Source: Microbulbifer sp. SAOS-129_SWC
GTDB taxonomy: Bacteria > Pseudomonadota > Gammaproteobacteria > Pseudomonadales > Cellvibrionaceae
DNA: 64,000 nt
Assembly: GCF_039696035.1 (NCBI RefSeq)
Contig: NZ_CP155567.1
Coordinates: 3,405,001 to 3,469,000 of the forward strand
Reading direction: 5' to 3'
Positions 1-8,189 of this stretch are shown here, piece after piece. A program made the translations under genes and the position numbers. The notes beneath the pieces are model-generated. The model saw nothing but the letters and a program-made list of their open reading frames with translations, did not search any database and was not told where the DNA came from. Positions within the stretch are counted from its first letter, which is position 1. The number at the start of each line of letters is the position of its first letter.

Positions 1-419
1 ACCCCCACGCGACTGTCGGTATTGAGCATCAGCGTGGAGCCGTCGTCGAGGTGGACCACACGCTGGGCGCCGATCGCGGTCTGGTAGTAATCGATGGCGA
101 AATGCGCGCGCACCAGCAGCACCGTCACCGCCACCAGCACGACTGCCGCCACGGCGCCGAGCCACTGCCAGCGCCCGCGCCGGCGCACCGCCTTGCGCAC
201 CGGTGGCAGATCGGCGTTCAGTTCCGGGTCGTCGCGCAGCAGCTCGGTCATCAGGCCCAGCTGGCGGCACTGGGCAAACGCGAGGCGGTGGCGTGCATCC
301 GCCGCCAGCCAGCGATCGAGTGCGCGCTGCTCAGCCGCACTCATGGCGCCGCTGTCGCAGCGCGCGAGCCAGTCGGCGGCCTGTTCGCGGATGGCCTCGT
401 CTACAACTTCCACGTTCAT
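1..419 (-). CDS. FecR-like anti-sigma factor (partial, C-terminus outside window)
   Basis: The first 139 codons are visible and the gene runs off the left edge. Residues about 10-60 carry the DUF4880-type cytoplasmic segment (EQAADWLARCDSG, RWLAADARHRLAF) that in FecR proteins contacts the sigma factor. A single membrane segment follows at about 84-103. The start of the periplasmic FecR domain comes next (AIGAQRVVHLDDGSTLMLNTDS, the usual LxDGSxxxLNTxS pattern). The ATG overlaps the stop of the sigma-factor gene by 4 bp (ATGA), so the two are translationally coupled. By family knowledge it relays occupancy of an outer-membrane receptor to the sigma factor; the divergent receptor gene at 1202 is the obvious partner, which is inference. 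Confidence 0.88.
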   Translation of the reverse strand, partial: MNVEVVDEAIREQAADWLARCDSGAMSAAEQRALDRWLAADARHRLAFAQCRQLGLMTELLRDDPELNADLPPVRKAVRRRGRWQWLGAVAAVVLVAVTVLLVRAHFAIDYYQTAIGAQRVVHLDDGSTLMLNTDSRVG

Positions 420-994
420 AGGATACCGTTCAACTCTTTCTGCAGGTGCTTGAGGGCAGTGCTCATATGGCGCTCGACACTGCGGGTACTGATCGACAGG
501 GCGGCGGCCACTTCCGGGTAGGTCATCTCCTCGAAGCGGCTCAACAGGAAGACCTTGCGGGTCAGCGGCTTCAGCTGCAGCAGTGCCCGCTTCAGCTGTT
601 GCAGGCTCTGCTGCCACTCGGCGCTGCCCTGGGGCGACGGTTCGCGGCTCTCGTGCTCCGCCTCTTCAAAGTGTTGGTGGAAGTCGCCGCGACGGCGCAT
701 GTGCCGGCGCAGGCTGTCGCGCACCAGATTGGTGGCCACGGTGAAAATATAGGCACGGGGATTGTCCTGCAGCTGCTGCAGGTCGTCCAGCCGCAACAGG
801 CGCACATAGGTTTCCTGCAGAATCACCTCCACGTCCTGCGGCCCGCCCGGCAGCATGCGCGCGACGTAATTGCACAGGGCACCGCGGTGCCGGCGGTACA
901 GATCCTCCACCAGCAGGCGCCCGCTGTCGGCGGCAGGCGCGGTGCCGGCGGGGTTCGAGCTGACTAGGCGCAGCTGTGCCTTGGAAACTGCCAT
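416..994 (-). CDS. ECF sigma-70 factor, FecI type
   Basis: This 192-residue protein has the two-domain layout of extracytoplasmic-function sigma factors. Region 2 lies at about 30-98 (LYRRHRGALCNYVARML, then PRAYIFTVATNLVRDSLRR, the FecI-like region 2.3/2.4 signature). Region 4 lies at about 138-188 (LKPLTRKVFLLSRFEEMTYPEVA with a helix-turn-helix around ISTRSVERHM). The linker is charged (EEAEHESREPSPQ). It overlaps the FecR-like gene by 4 bp and is divergent from a TonB-dependent receptor with an STN domain, the standard constellation for cell-surface signalling. It presumably directs transcription of that receptor. The inducing ligand cannot be read from the sequence. Confidence 0.93.
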   Translation of the reverse strand: MAVSKAQLRLVSSNPAGTAPAADSGRLLVEDLYRRHRGALCNYVARMLPGGPQDVEVILQETYVRLLRLDDLQQLQDNPRAYIFTVATNLVRDSLRRHMRRRGDFHQHFEEAEHESREPSPQGSAEWQQSLQQLKRALLQLKPLTRKVFLLSRFEEMTYPEVAAALSISTRSVERHMSTALKHLQKELNGIL

Positions 995-1201
995 GCGCTT
1001 ATCCGTTCAACCCCAACTTATCCCATAACCTCTATAAACGCCGCCGACACCGGATTCCCGACAACTTTGACAAAGTTTCCGGAAAATTCCCACTGCGCGC
1101 GCCAGTCGCTTGCCGGCGCGCGCGCAAATCGAGTATTTTGCCGGAAAACACCGGGCACCGCGGCCGCAGTCGGCCGCGCCCGCCGAGTCCGAAAGATAAT
1201 A

Positions 1202-4120
1202 ATGACGAACAGGCACGCCTTCGCCCGTGCGGCCGGCCCCGCCCGCGGCACCATTCTGCCAATCGCGCGCTCCACCCTGGGCGCGCTGCTGCTGTTCGCC
1301 TCCGCTGCCGCGCTGTCGTCCGCCGCCCCGGCGCCACTGCAGGCGGCGGTGCCCTTCGATGTCGACGCCCAGCCTCTCGACGACGCCCTGAAGCAGTTTG
1401 CCGAACAGTCCGGCCTGCAGATCTTTTATCGCCACAGCGAGCTGCCCCGGCGAGCCAGCGCCGCCCTGCACGGCACTTTTCCGCCACGGGAGGCACTGCG
1501 GCGGCTGCTCGCCGGCAGTGGTCTCGACTACCGCTTCGACGGCAACGCTACCCTCGTCATCCGCCGCGCGAAAAAAGCGGTGGCGCCCGCGCCCGCCGCA
1601 GCGGCGCAATCCGGCCCGAGGTCGCTGGAGGAGACCTATGTCACCGGTGTGCGCGGCAGCCTGCGCCAGAGCCTGGCGATCAAGCGCCACAGCGATAATC
1701 TGGTGGACGTGATTACCTCCGAGGATATCGGTAAGTTCCCCGACCGCAATGTGGCCGATTCACTGCAGCGCATCGCCGGTGTATCGGTGGACCGGCTGTG
1801 GGGCGAGGGCCGCGATGTGAATATCCGCGGCACCGACAAAGATATCAATCGCACGTTGCTGAACGGCCAGCACGTGGCATCCGCCTACTGGTGGGCCAAC
1901 GACAACCTCAGCCGCGGCTTCAATTATTCCACCCTGGCATCGCAGCTGGTGCAGTCGCTGGAAGTGCACAAGACGCCGCGCGCGGATCTGGACGAGGGCA
2001 GTATCGGCGGCACCGTGATCGTGCGCACGCGCAAGCCGCTGGACATGGCGCCGCTGGAGACGCACCTGTCGCTGGAGCGCCAGTACAGCCAGCTCGCCGA
2101 TGCCTGGGATCCACAGGCATCGTTCCTCGGCAGCTGGAAAAACGACGCCGGCACGCTGGGCCTGCTGGCCTCGCTCAACTGGCAAAACCGCAGCAGCCGC
2201 CGCGACGGCCTGGAAACCTTCCCCGACAATACGCTCTACCGCATTGCTGACAGTGAGGGGCACACTACCGACAATGTCTACGCCATCTGGGGCGGCGGCA
2301 CCGCGCTGCTGCAGCAGCAGCGCCGGCATACCACCAGCAATGTCACCCTGCAGTGGGCTCCGGACGAGCACTGGGACGCCGCGCTGAACCTGCTGCGCTC
2401 GAACCTGGATAGCGACAATCGCAACCACAACTTCCTGTTCTCCCCCGGCGGCTACAAGCTGCGCGAGGCGCCGCCGGCAACGGTGGCGGATCCGCAGTTC
2501 ATTCCCTCCGACAACGGCCACCAGGTGCTGGCCGGCGGCACCCTCGGCAACGCCGACAGCACCGGCGCGGTGCTGGATGCCATCTATCGCCAGGCCTATA
2601 TCGATACCTCGGTCAACGATCTGGACCTGCACTACCACGGCAACGACTGGCGCGGCCACCTGCAGCTGGGGAAGACCAGCGCCCGCGGTGGCACCGATCA
2701 CGACCGCCTCTACCGCTTCACCGGCAACAGCCGCGTGACCTTCCACCTGGACCGCAGCGCGCTCGAAACCGATTACCTGGATCTGGATCCGCTGACTGCG
2801 GCGGACCTCGACCACTTCTCCGCCGGGTCGCGCGACTGGATACGGTCGATGGAAAACCGCGAACACTACGCGCAGCTGGATGTCAGTCGCGACCTTGGCG
2901 GCGACTGGCTGCAGCAGATCCATTTCGGTCTCAAGTACCGCGATCACGCGGTGGAAAACAACCTGACGGTGGGCAGCATCGATACGGCGAGTCCCGCCTG
3001 GCAGCAGCTGCAGCAGCTGGGGCTGGACGGTGTCAGCCGCGCGCTGAGCCCGCAACTCAGCCGCCACAGCGCCACGGCTGGCACCCTGACGCGCTACGCG
3101 CTGACCGACCCCCGGCTGCTGCAGGCGGTAATACAGCCGCTCTATGACGCCGGCGCCATGCACTACCGCTACGATCCCGGCGCCTATTTTCAGATCGGCG
3201 AGCACAGCCTGGCGGAATACCTGTCGGCGGATTTCGCCCGTGGTTCCTGGTCCGGCAATCTCGGGGGGCGCGCGGTGGCCACGCGCCAGCTGGCCAGTGC
3301 TTACGCCAGCAGCGATACGTTGCAGCGCGTACACAACCATTACCGCGACCTGCTGCCGAGCCTGAATATCGATTTCCGCGCGGCGCCGAACCTGATATTC
3401 CGCGGCGCCCTGGCCCAGGTGATGGCGCGGCCGAATTTCAAGGATCTGAGTCCGGGAGTTATCGTCGACCCTACAAGTGGCTCCGGTGCCGCGGGCAATC
3501 CACAGCTGGAACCCTATCGCGCCGACCAGCTGGACCTGGGTGTGGAGTGGTATTTTGCCGACGCCTCACTGTTGTCGACGGCGGTGTTTTACAAAGACAT
3601 TTCCACCTTCGTCTATCCGCATGTGACGGCGGAGACCATCGGCGACCAGACCCTGTATATCACCCGGCCGCAAAATGGCCCGGGCGCGGATATCGCCGGG
3701 CTGGAACTGCAGTGGCAACAGGATTTTGCCAATGGTTTCGGCATTCTCGGCAACTACACCTACACCGATGCCAGCGTGCCGACCCCGGACGGCAGTCAGT
3801 CGCTGGAACTGCCGGGTAATTCCCGCAGCCAGTTCAACGCCAGCGTCTACTTCGAACGCCGCGGCGTCAGCGGCCGCCTGTCCTACAATTACCGCTCGCG
3901 CTCCTACGGCGAGATAGTGGCCGGCTCGCAGAGCGAGACGGCGGCCTACCGCCAGTGGGACGCGAGCCTGCAGTGGCCGCTCAGTAGTTACCTGACGCTG
4001 TCGGCAAACGCGGTCAACCTGACCGATGAGGTAATTTATATCCGCAGTGCCAGCGGGATTCCGCAGGGATTTTACGAGAATGGCAGGCGGTTTTTAGTGG
4101 GATTGCAGCTGGATTACTGA
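1202..4120 (+). CDS. TonB-dependent outer-membrane receptor with N-terminal STN signalling domain
   Basis: From the ATG at 1202 the protein is 972 residues. An in-frame ATG at 1067 would add 45 basic, non-signal-like residues, so the internal start followed by a hydrophobic signal segment (about 18-48) is preferred. Residues about 50-120 are a secretin/TonB short N-terminal domain (VPFDVDAQPLDDALKQFAEQSGLQI), used by transducing receptors to contact FecR-type proteins. The plug follows (DVITSEDIGKFPDRNVADSLQRIAGVSVDR, VNIRGTDKDINRTLLNG), then a barrel ending in LDY. The DIGKFPDRN and LEVHKTPRADLDEGSIGG patterns match the TIGR01782 (Xanthomonas/Caulobacter) class, several members of which import glycans. 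The substrate here is unknown. The divergent sigma/anti-sigma pair probably controls it. Confidence 0.93.
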   Translation: MTNRHAFARAAGPARGTILPIARSTLGALLLFASAAALSSAAPAPLQAAVPFDVDAQPLDDALKQFAEQSGLQIFYRHSELPRRASAALHGTFPPREALRRLLAGSGLDYRFDGNATLVIRRAKKAVAPAPAAAAQSGPRSLEETYVTGVRGSLRQSLAIKRHSDNLVDVITSEDIGKFPDRNVADSLQRIAGVSVDRLWGEGRDVNIRGTDKDINRTLLNGQHVASAYWWANDNLSRGFNYSTLASQLVQSLEVHKTPRADLDEGSIGGTVIVRTRKPLDMAPLETHLSLERQYSQLADAWDPQASFLGSWKNDAGTLGLLASLNWQNRSSRRDGLETFPDNTLYRIADSEGHTTDNVYAIWGGGTALLQQQRRHTTSNVTLQWAPDEHWDAALNLLRSNLDSDNRNHNFLFSPGGYKLREAPPATVADPQFIPSDNGHQVLAGGTLGNADSTGAVLDAIYRQAYIDTSVNDLDLHYHGNDWRGHLQLGKTSARGGTDHDRLYRFTGNSRVTFHLDRSALETDYLDLDPLTAADLDHFSAGSRDWIRSMENREHYAQLDVSRDLGGDWLQQIHFGLKYRDHAVENNLTVGSIDTASPAWQQLQQLGLDGVSRALSPQLSRHSATAGTLTRYALTDPRLLQAVIQPLYDAGAMHYRYDPGAYFQIGEHSLAEYLSADFARGSWSGNLGGRAVATRQLASAYASSDTLQRVHNHYRDLLPSLNIDFRAAPNLIFRGALAQVMARPNFKDLSPGVIVDPTSGSGAAGNPQLEPYRADQLDLGVEWYFADASLLSTAVFYKDISTFVYPHVTAETIGDQTLYITRPQNGPGADIAGLELQWQQDFANGFGILGNYTYTDASVPTPDGSQSLELPGNSRSQFNASVYFERRGVSGRLSYNYRSRSYGEIVAGSQSETAAYRQWDASLQWPLSSYLTLSANAVNLTDEVIYIRSASGIPQGFYENGRRFLVGLQLDY

Positions 4121-4156
4121 GGGCATCATTGCCGCTAGTGGCACCACTGTTTTTGC

Positions 4157-4303
4157 GTAGGGGCGAACCTTGTGTTCGCCCTTTTTTGTGTGGTGCGCTG
4201 TAGACAGTTCGGTGGCGGCCCTGCTACCGATAGCTGTTTGCCAGACACGAGCGAGGCGCACCAAGCCAGGAACAACAAGGGCGAACACGAGGTTCGCCCC
4301 TAC
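4157..4303. repeat. REP-like palindrome pair (REPIN-like)
   Basis: Two copies of an imperfect palindromic element face each other. The left copy has the stem GGGCGAAC (4161-4168) and GTTCGCCC (4174-4181) around CTTGT, preceded by GTAG. The right copy is the reverse complement, with stem 4279-4286/4292-4299 followed by CTAC. The enclosed 97 bp have no gene. Further copies occur at 9683 and 20171. A palindromic extragenic element that is solitary or paired in opposition fits the REP/REPIN class. Confidence 0.7.
4161..4187 (+). terminator. Rho-independent terminator after the TonB receptor
   Basis: The left REP-like hairpin has a perfect 8-bp G+C-rich stem and a 5-nt loop, and is followed directly by six T residues (4182-4187). 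It lies 40 bp after the receptor stop codon, so the repeat probably also ends that transcript. Confidence 0.6.
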
Positions 4304-4357
4304 GGAATTTGCCGCGTGGATACCAGGCGCTACTGCGCCTTCAGTGGTGACAGCGGA

Positions 4358-4879
4358 TCAATCCAGTTGCCAGTCCGGCACGTTCACCGCCACCGGCTGC
4401 TTGCGCGCCTGCTCGTTCTCGTCCACCAGGTTGCCCTCGGCGGGCTTGAGGCTCAGGTGGTCGACGCGCACCTGTACGGATTCTTTTTGCGCGCGCTCGC
4501 TTTCCTTGACCAGGTTGCCGGCCATGGGGGCCAGCGACCAGGAGTCCCCGGCGACAGGCTCGGCGGCTGGGGTCGCGGGCTCGGGGGCGGCGGGGGCAGG
4601 TTCGGCTTGCGCCACCGGGGCGGCCGCCGGTTGCGCTGCCGGTGCGCCCTCGGCCTTCAGTGCGCACTGGGCGCCCATCTGCGCGAGCTTGGCCCGCAGC
4701 TGCTCCGCCTGGGCCTGGGACAGGCCTTTCTTGAGCGCCAGCGGGCGACCGCTGAACAGTTTCTCGACGGTGTCCGGGCCGGCCTTAAACAGCCGCGCCA
4801 GGTTTGCCTTTACGTCAGTGGTGGTAAAGCCCGGCACCAGGTCACCGCGGAAAATCAGGCTGTATGTACTCTCTGACAT
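4358..4879 (-). CDS. Uncharacterised protein with conserved N-terminal module
   Basis: This is a 173-residue protein whose function I do not recognise. Residues 1-75 form a compact conserved-looking module (YSLIFRGDLVPGF, VKANLARLFK, VEKLFSGRPLALKKGLS, AEQLRAKLAQMGAQC) of a kind I associate with uncharacterised proteobacterial proteins. Residues about 78-112 are a low-complexity Ala/Pro linker. The C-terminal 60 residues hold two related segments, SLAPMAGNLVKESERAQKESVQV and SLKPAEGNLVDENEQARKQPVAV, which look like an internal duplication. There is no signal peptide or membrane segment. It lies 17 bp downstream of the serine acetyltransferase gene on the same strand and may be co-transcribed with it. 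Confidence 0.75.
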   Translation of the reverse strand: MSESTYSLIFRGDLVPGFTTTDVKANLARLFKAGPDTVEKLFSGRPLALKKGLSQAQAEQLRAKLAQMGAQCALKAEGAPAAQPAAAPVAQAEPAPAAPEPATPAAEPVAGDSWSLAPMAGNLVKESERAQKESVQVRVDHLSLKPAEGNLVDENEQARKQPVAVNVPDWQLD

Positions 4880-4896
4880 GTTCTGATCGTCTCTTT

Positions 4897-5709
4897 CTAT
4901 TCTTCCGAATCCAGTGTCTGGTCCATGGTATAGGCCGGCGCCGCGGCGCTGCGGCCGACGATGCGTGCCGGTACCCCGGCCACGGTGGCGTGGGCCGGCA
5001 CGTCGCGCAGTACCAGGCTGCCGGCGGCAATCTTGACGCCCTCGCTGATTCTGACCGGGCCGAGGACCTTGGCGCCGGCACCGATCATTACGCCGCGGCC
5101 GATCTTCGGGTGGCGGTCGCCGCCGCCACTGCCACTACCGCCGAGGGTGACCGAGTGCAGGATGGAGACATCGTCCTCCACCACGCAGGTCTCCCCCACC
5201 ACCAGGCCGGTGGCGTGGTCGATCATAATACCGCAGCCGAAGCGCGCCGCCGGGTGGATATCCACCGCGAACTGCTCGGACACGCGGCTCTGGATATACA
5301 GGGCCAGCGTGTGGCGCCCCTCGGACCACAGCCAGTGAGCCACGCGGTGAGACTGCAGCGCATGAAAACCCTTGAAGTAGAGAAACGGCGTCAGGTACTG
5401 GTCGCAGGCGGGATCGCGGTCGTACCAAGCGCAGATATCGGCCTGCATGCAGCGGGAAATCTGCGGGTCGGCGCGCAGCGCGCCGGCGATCACTTCCTGC
5501 AGCGAGGTCGCGGTCAGCGCGCTGTGGTCGAGCACCGACGCCAGCTGGTAGGCGAGCGCGTCGTCGAGGGACTTGTGTCGCAACACCGTGTTGTGGAAAT
5601 AGCTGGCCAGCACCGGCTCGCCGGCGGCGGCCCGGGTGGCTTCCTCGCGCATCTGCGGCCAGATATCCCGCTGTCGGCTATCGCTGTCGATGATCACGTC
5701 CTCATTCAT
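4897..5709 (-). CDS. cysE: Serine O-acetyltransferase
   Basis: The 270-residue protein matches the length of E. coli CysE (273). CysE transfers acetyl from acetyl-CoA to L-serine, the first step of cysteine synthesis. The N-terminal helical domain (DIWPQMREEATRAAAGEPVLASYFHNTVLRH) is followed by a left-handed beta-helix of hexapeptide repeats (IHPAARFGCGIMIDHATG, VVGETCVVEDDVSILHSVTLGG, HPKIGRGVMIGAGAKVLGPV). The catalytic Asp-His pair is in IDHATG and the second His in HSVTLGG. The start at 5709 is chosen because the product then begins MNEDVI, as in the family; an upstream in-frame start would overlap the M15 gene. That gene ends 5 bp upstream, so the two are probably one operon. A Gly/Ser-rich loop (GGSGSGGGDRHP) replaces the shorter usual loop. 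Confidence 0.95.
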   Translation of the reverse strand: MNEDVIIDSDSRQRDIWPQMREEATRAAAGEPVLASYFHNTVLRHKSLDDALAYQLASVLDHSALTATSLQEVIAGALRADPQISRCMQADICAWYDRDPACDQYLTPFLYFKGFHALQSHRVAHWLWSEGRHTLALYIQSRVSEQFAVDIHPAARFGCGIMIDHATGLVVGETCVVEDDVSILHSVTLGGSGSGGGDRHPKIGRGVMIGAGAKVLGPVRISEGVKIAAGSLVLRDVPAHATVAGVPARIVGRSAAAPAYTMDQTLDSEE

Positions 5710-5714
5710 TGCCG

Positions 5715-6461
5715 TTAGCGCTGGTCTGTCTGCGGATAGCAGTGATCCGGCACCTGCACAAAGCGCGTATAAATCTCGGCGATGTCCGCACACACAGTGT
5801 CGCACAGTGCCAGCCCGCACTCTTGCAGCAGTTCACAAAGTCGCGCCGGGGTCAGCAGCTGTTGCAGCTCGCGCGCGCGCGGCGCGTAACTCAGGTGCCA
5901 GCGCTCCGGCGCCACACCGCCGCGGTCCTCGGCGTAGGGGCGGAACAGGCCATAGCTCTGGCCGGCGGCGATACGCGCATCGAGCCAGCAGTGAAACGGC
6001 CCGAACAGGCCGTCGTCGGCCACTTCGTCCGGGGTCAGCTGCGGGCGGTAGCCGGTTGGCATGGCCGCGGCATCGACCACGTCGAAGTCGGTGCCCCAAT
6101 GGTGGCGCGAGGCGCCGGGCAGCGCGGACCAGCGCAGTATCGCGAAAGCGGTCTGCCGCGCAGTCAGCTGCGCGGTATCCAGTGGACAGCCGGCGCTGTC
6201 GAGTAGCGGACGTTGACCGCTGGCCTTGCCGTTCCAGATGGTGCACTGGCGCTCGAAGCTGCGAAAGCCGGACACCACCAGCGGATCGAAACCGGCGGCG
6301 CGGGCATCGGCGCGCAGGCGCTCGAAGGCCACCAGCGCTTCCGGGTGCAGCAACTGGCCGGACTCGGGTTCCACGATTACATGCTCGTCGCCGAGCCCAA
6401 ACAGCATGCGCTTGAGTGGTTCGGCCAAACTCTCAGAATTACCCACAGGCAAAATATTCAA
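5715..6461 (-). CDS. M15-family D-alanyl-D-alanine carboxypeptidase-like peptidase
   Basis: A 248-residue protein with the zinc-peptidase signature of VanY/M15B enzymes. It has SGFRSFERQ in the first half, SRHHWGTDFDVVD (the SxHxxGxxxD zinc motif) in the middle and ERWHLSY (catalytic Glu and third ligand His) near the C-terminus. Family members trim the terminal D-Ala from peptidoglycan stems. No signal peptide is visible, so either it acts in the cytoplasm or the true N-terminus differs. The longest frame begins with TTG at 6461, with a GTG five codons in and an ATG at codon 19; none has a convincing ribosome site. Its stop lies 5 bp before cysE. Confidence 0.85.
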   Translation of the reverse strand: MNILPVGNSESLAEPLKRMLFGLGDEHVIVEPESGQLLHPEALVAFERLRADARAAGFDPLVVSGFRSFERQCTIWNGKASGQRPLLDSAGCPLDTAQLTARQTAFAILRWSALPGASRHHWGTDFDVVDAAAMPTGYRPQLTPDEVADDGLFGPFHCWLDARIAAGQSYGLFRPYAEDRGGVAPERWHLSYAPRARELQQLLTPARLCELLQECGLALCDTVCADIAEIYTRFVQVPDHCYPQTDQR

Positions 6462-6569
6462 AGCGGTCTAAAGTAATTTTCTACTCTAACAGAAACGGAG
6501 TCATCGCCGCACCAAAACCGGGAACAATCGATTGGCGCCGCACTCTTTAGCACCAATGCTAATGAACAT

Positions 6570-6597
6570 TTGGCGTTTTATCGTTTTATGCTATGTT
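6570..6597 (+). promoter_or_regulatory. Candidate sigma-70 promoter for the TfoX-domain gene
   Basis: TTGGCG at 6570-6575 and TATGTT at 6592-6597 are separated by 16 bp in an AT-rich patch of the divergent intergenic region. Each matches the consensus at 4 of 6 positions. This is a visual match only. Confidence 0.4.
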
Positions 6598-6662
6598 CTT
6601 TTGCGCGGTCGAAGGAACTGACCGCGACCACAAGGATTGGCCAACCACTAGGGAAAATCTGC

Positions 6663-6947
6663 ATGCACCCGAGTCAATCAGAGCTGTTACAACTGAAAAA
6701 CCTGGGCCTCGCTTCCGTTAATATCCTGCATTCCGTCGGCATTCGCTCCTGCGAGGATCTGCGCCGCGTCGGCCCGGTGGAAGCCTTCATCAATATCCGC
6801 ACCCGCGGTATCAACGCCTCCCGCGTGCTGCTGTACGCCCTGCAGGGCGCCCTCCTCGATGTGCACTGGAATGATCTGGACCCGGATCTGAAGGAGCGCC
6901 TTGCCAGCGAAGCCGACGACCGCTTGTCTTTACGTCAACAGGAATAA
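6663..6947 (+). CDS. TfoX C-terminal domain protein
   Basis: A 94-residue protein that is essentially one TfoX/Sxy C-terminal domain: LLQLKNLGLASVNILHSVGIRSCEDLRRVGPVEAF, a helix-hairpin-helix-like fold, then the RVLLYALQGALLDVHWNDLD segment typical of the family. The start at 6663 is preferred over an in-frame ATG at 6570 because the homologous region begins here and AGGGAAAA precedes it. The upstream start would add 31 residues unlike the family and overlap the likely promoter. Full-length Sxy regulates competence with CRP in Enterobacteria and Haemophilus. Stand-alone C-terminal domains have no established role, so no competence function is claimed. Confidence 0.85.
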   Translation: MHPSQSELLQLKNLGLASVNILHSVGIRSCEDLRRVGPVEAFINIRTRGINASRVLLYALQGALLDVHWNDLDPDLKERLASEADDRLSLRQQE

Positions 6948-7037
6948 CCGGTCACCGATTGTCTCCCGCATAACTTGAAAGCCGGCGCGACGTCCCTATC
7001 TACACTTCCTTCTAGGGATTTTATTTGGAGAACACCG

Positions 7038-7922
7038 ATGTTGCGCATTGGTCTGTTTCTGTTGACCAACCTGGCCGTGATGGTCCTGGCTGGCATTATC
7101 TTCAACCTCCTGGGCATCCAGGGCATTCTCGACGCCAACGGCGTCAACCTTAACCTCTCCGGATTGCTGCTTTTATGCGCCATCTTCGGGTTCGGCGGTT
7201 CGCTGATCTCGCTGCTGATGTCGAAGACCATTGCGCGCATGAGCACCCGCACGCAGATTATCCAGCAGCCGCGCAACGCCGACGAGCAGTGGCTGGTGGA
7301 AACCGTGCGCGAGCTGGCGCAGAAGGCCGGTATCGGCATGCCCGACGTGGGCATCTTCCCGATGCCCCAGGCCAACGCCTTCGCCACCGGCTGGAACCGC
7401 AACGACGCCCTGGTGGCGGTCAGCGCCGGGCTGCTGCAGCGCTTCAACCGCGACGAGGCGCGCGCGGTCATCGGCCATGAGATCGGCCACGTGGCCAATG
7501 GCGATATGGTCACCCTGGCGCTGATCCAGGGGGTGGTGAACACCTTCGTGATGTTCTGCGCGCGCCTGGTGGGCTTCTTCGTCGACCGCGTACTGATGCG
7601 CAACGAGCAGGGCCTCGGCATCGGCTACTACATCACCTCGATCATCATGGATATCGTGTTCGGTGCCTTCGCGATGATCGTGGTGGCCTGGTTCAGCCGC
7701 CGGCGCGAGTACCGCGCCGACGCCGCCGGCGCCACCCTCGCCAGCCCGCAGTCGATGATCGCTGCGCTGCAGCGCATCAAGGCAGAATCCGAATCGGGCA
7801 GCGAACAGCCTCTGCCGAGCAACATGAAGGCCTTCGGCATCTTCGGCAATATGGGTGCGCTGATGGCCACCCACCCGCCGCTGGAAGATCGCATCCTGGC
7901 GCTGCAGAGCCCTCAGCGATAA
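7038..7922 (+). CDS. htpX: Membrane zinc metalloprotease HtpX
   Basis: The 294-residue product matches E. coli HtpX (293). This inner-membrane M48 protease works with FtsH in quality control of misfolded membrane proteins. Two hydrophobic segments lie near the N-terminus ([20 protein letters not shown] and [19 protein letters not shown]). The active site [13 protein letters not shown] has His147, Glu148 and His151, and Glu224 in [11 protein letters not shown] is the expected third zinc ligand. Two more hydrophobic stretches lie between them. The start at 7038 has GGAG 8 bp upstream and gives the canonical [12 protein letters not shown]-terminus; an upstream ATG at 6975 does not. The last five codons are the first unit of a tandem repeat that continues beyond the stop. 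Confidence 0.97.
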   Translation: MLRIGLFLLTNLAVMVLAGIIFNLLGIQGILDANGVNLNLSGLLLLCAIFGFGGSLISLLMSKTIARMSTRTQIIQQPRNADEQWLVETVRELAQKAGIGMPDVGIFPMPQANAFATGWNRNDALVAVSAGLLQRFNRDEARAVIGHEIGHVANGDMVTLALIQGVVNTFVMFCARLVGFFVDRVLMRNEQGLGIGYYITSIIMDIVFGAFAMIVVAWFSRRREYRADAAGATLASPQSMIAALQRIKAESESGSEQPLPSNMKAFGIFGNMGALMATHPPLEDRILALQSPQR

Positions 7923-8020
7923 AGAGAGCCCTCAGCGATAATAATGGAGAGCCCTCAGCGTTGATGGAGAGCCCTCAGCGATAATAGAGAGCCCTCGGCG
8001 ATAGAAGAAAGCCCACAGCC
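7906..8020 (+). repeat. Tandem repeat derived from the 3' end of htpX
   Basis: About six copies of a unit close to GAGAGCCCTCAGCGATAA occur in a row, starting inside htpX (7906-7922, encoding QSPQR-stop). They continue at about 7924, 7946, 7966, 7986 and, degenerate, 8006. Spacing is 18-22 bp with short TAATG- or TGATG-like spacers. Each full copy retains the GAGCCCTC core. The repeat ends about 170 bp before the S1C protease gene. Confidence 0.85.
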
Positions 8021-8189
8021 CTGGCGTCAACACCGATTGAACCCAGCGGTGAAAATGGCCTCTTACTAGTGCGGGGCCGGCCCACGGGCCAGCCCCGGCG
8101 CTCCCTGTGAGCGCCGCAGTATTCCGGCAATCGGGCCGGGGTACTATTGCCTGTCTTCCCGCTACCAACTCAACAGCACTTTGCCGACC

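Noticed and set aside
7906..8020. Possible CRISPR array at the htpX repeats
   Set aside because: Units are only about 18-22 bp with almost no spacers, and they derive from the htpX coding end. There is no cas gene in the window.
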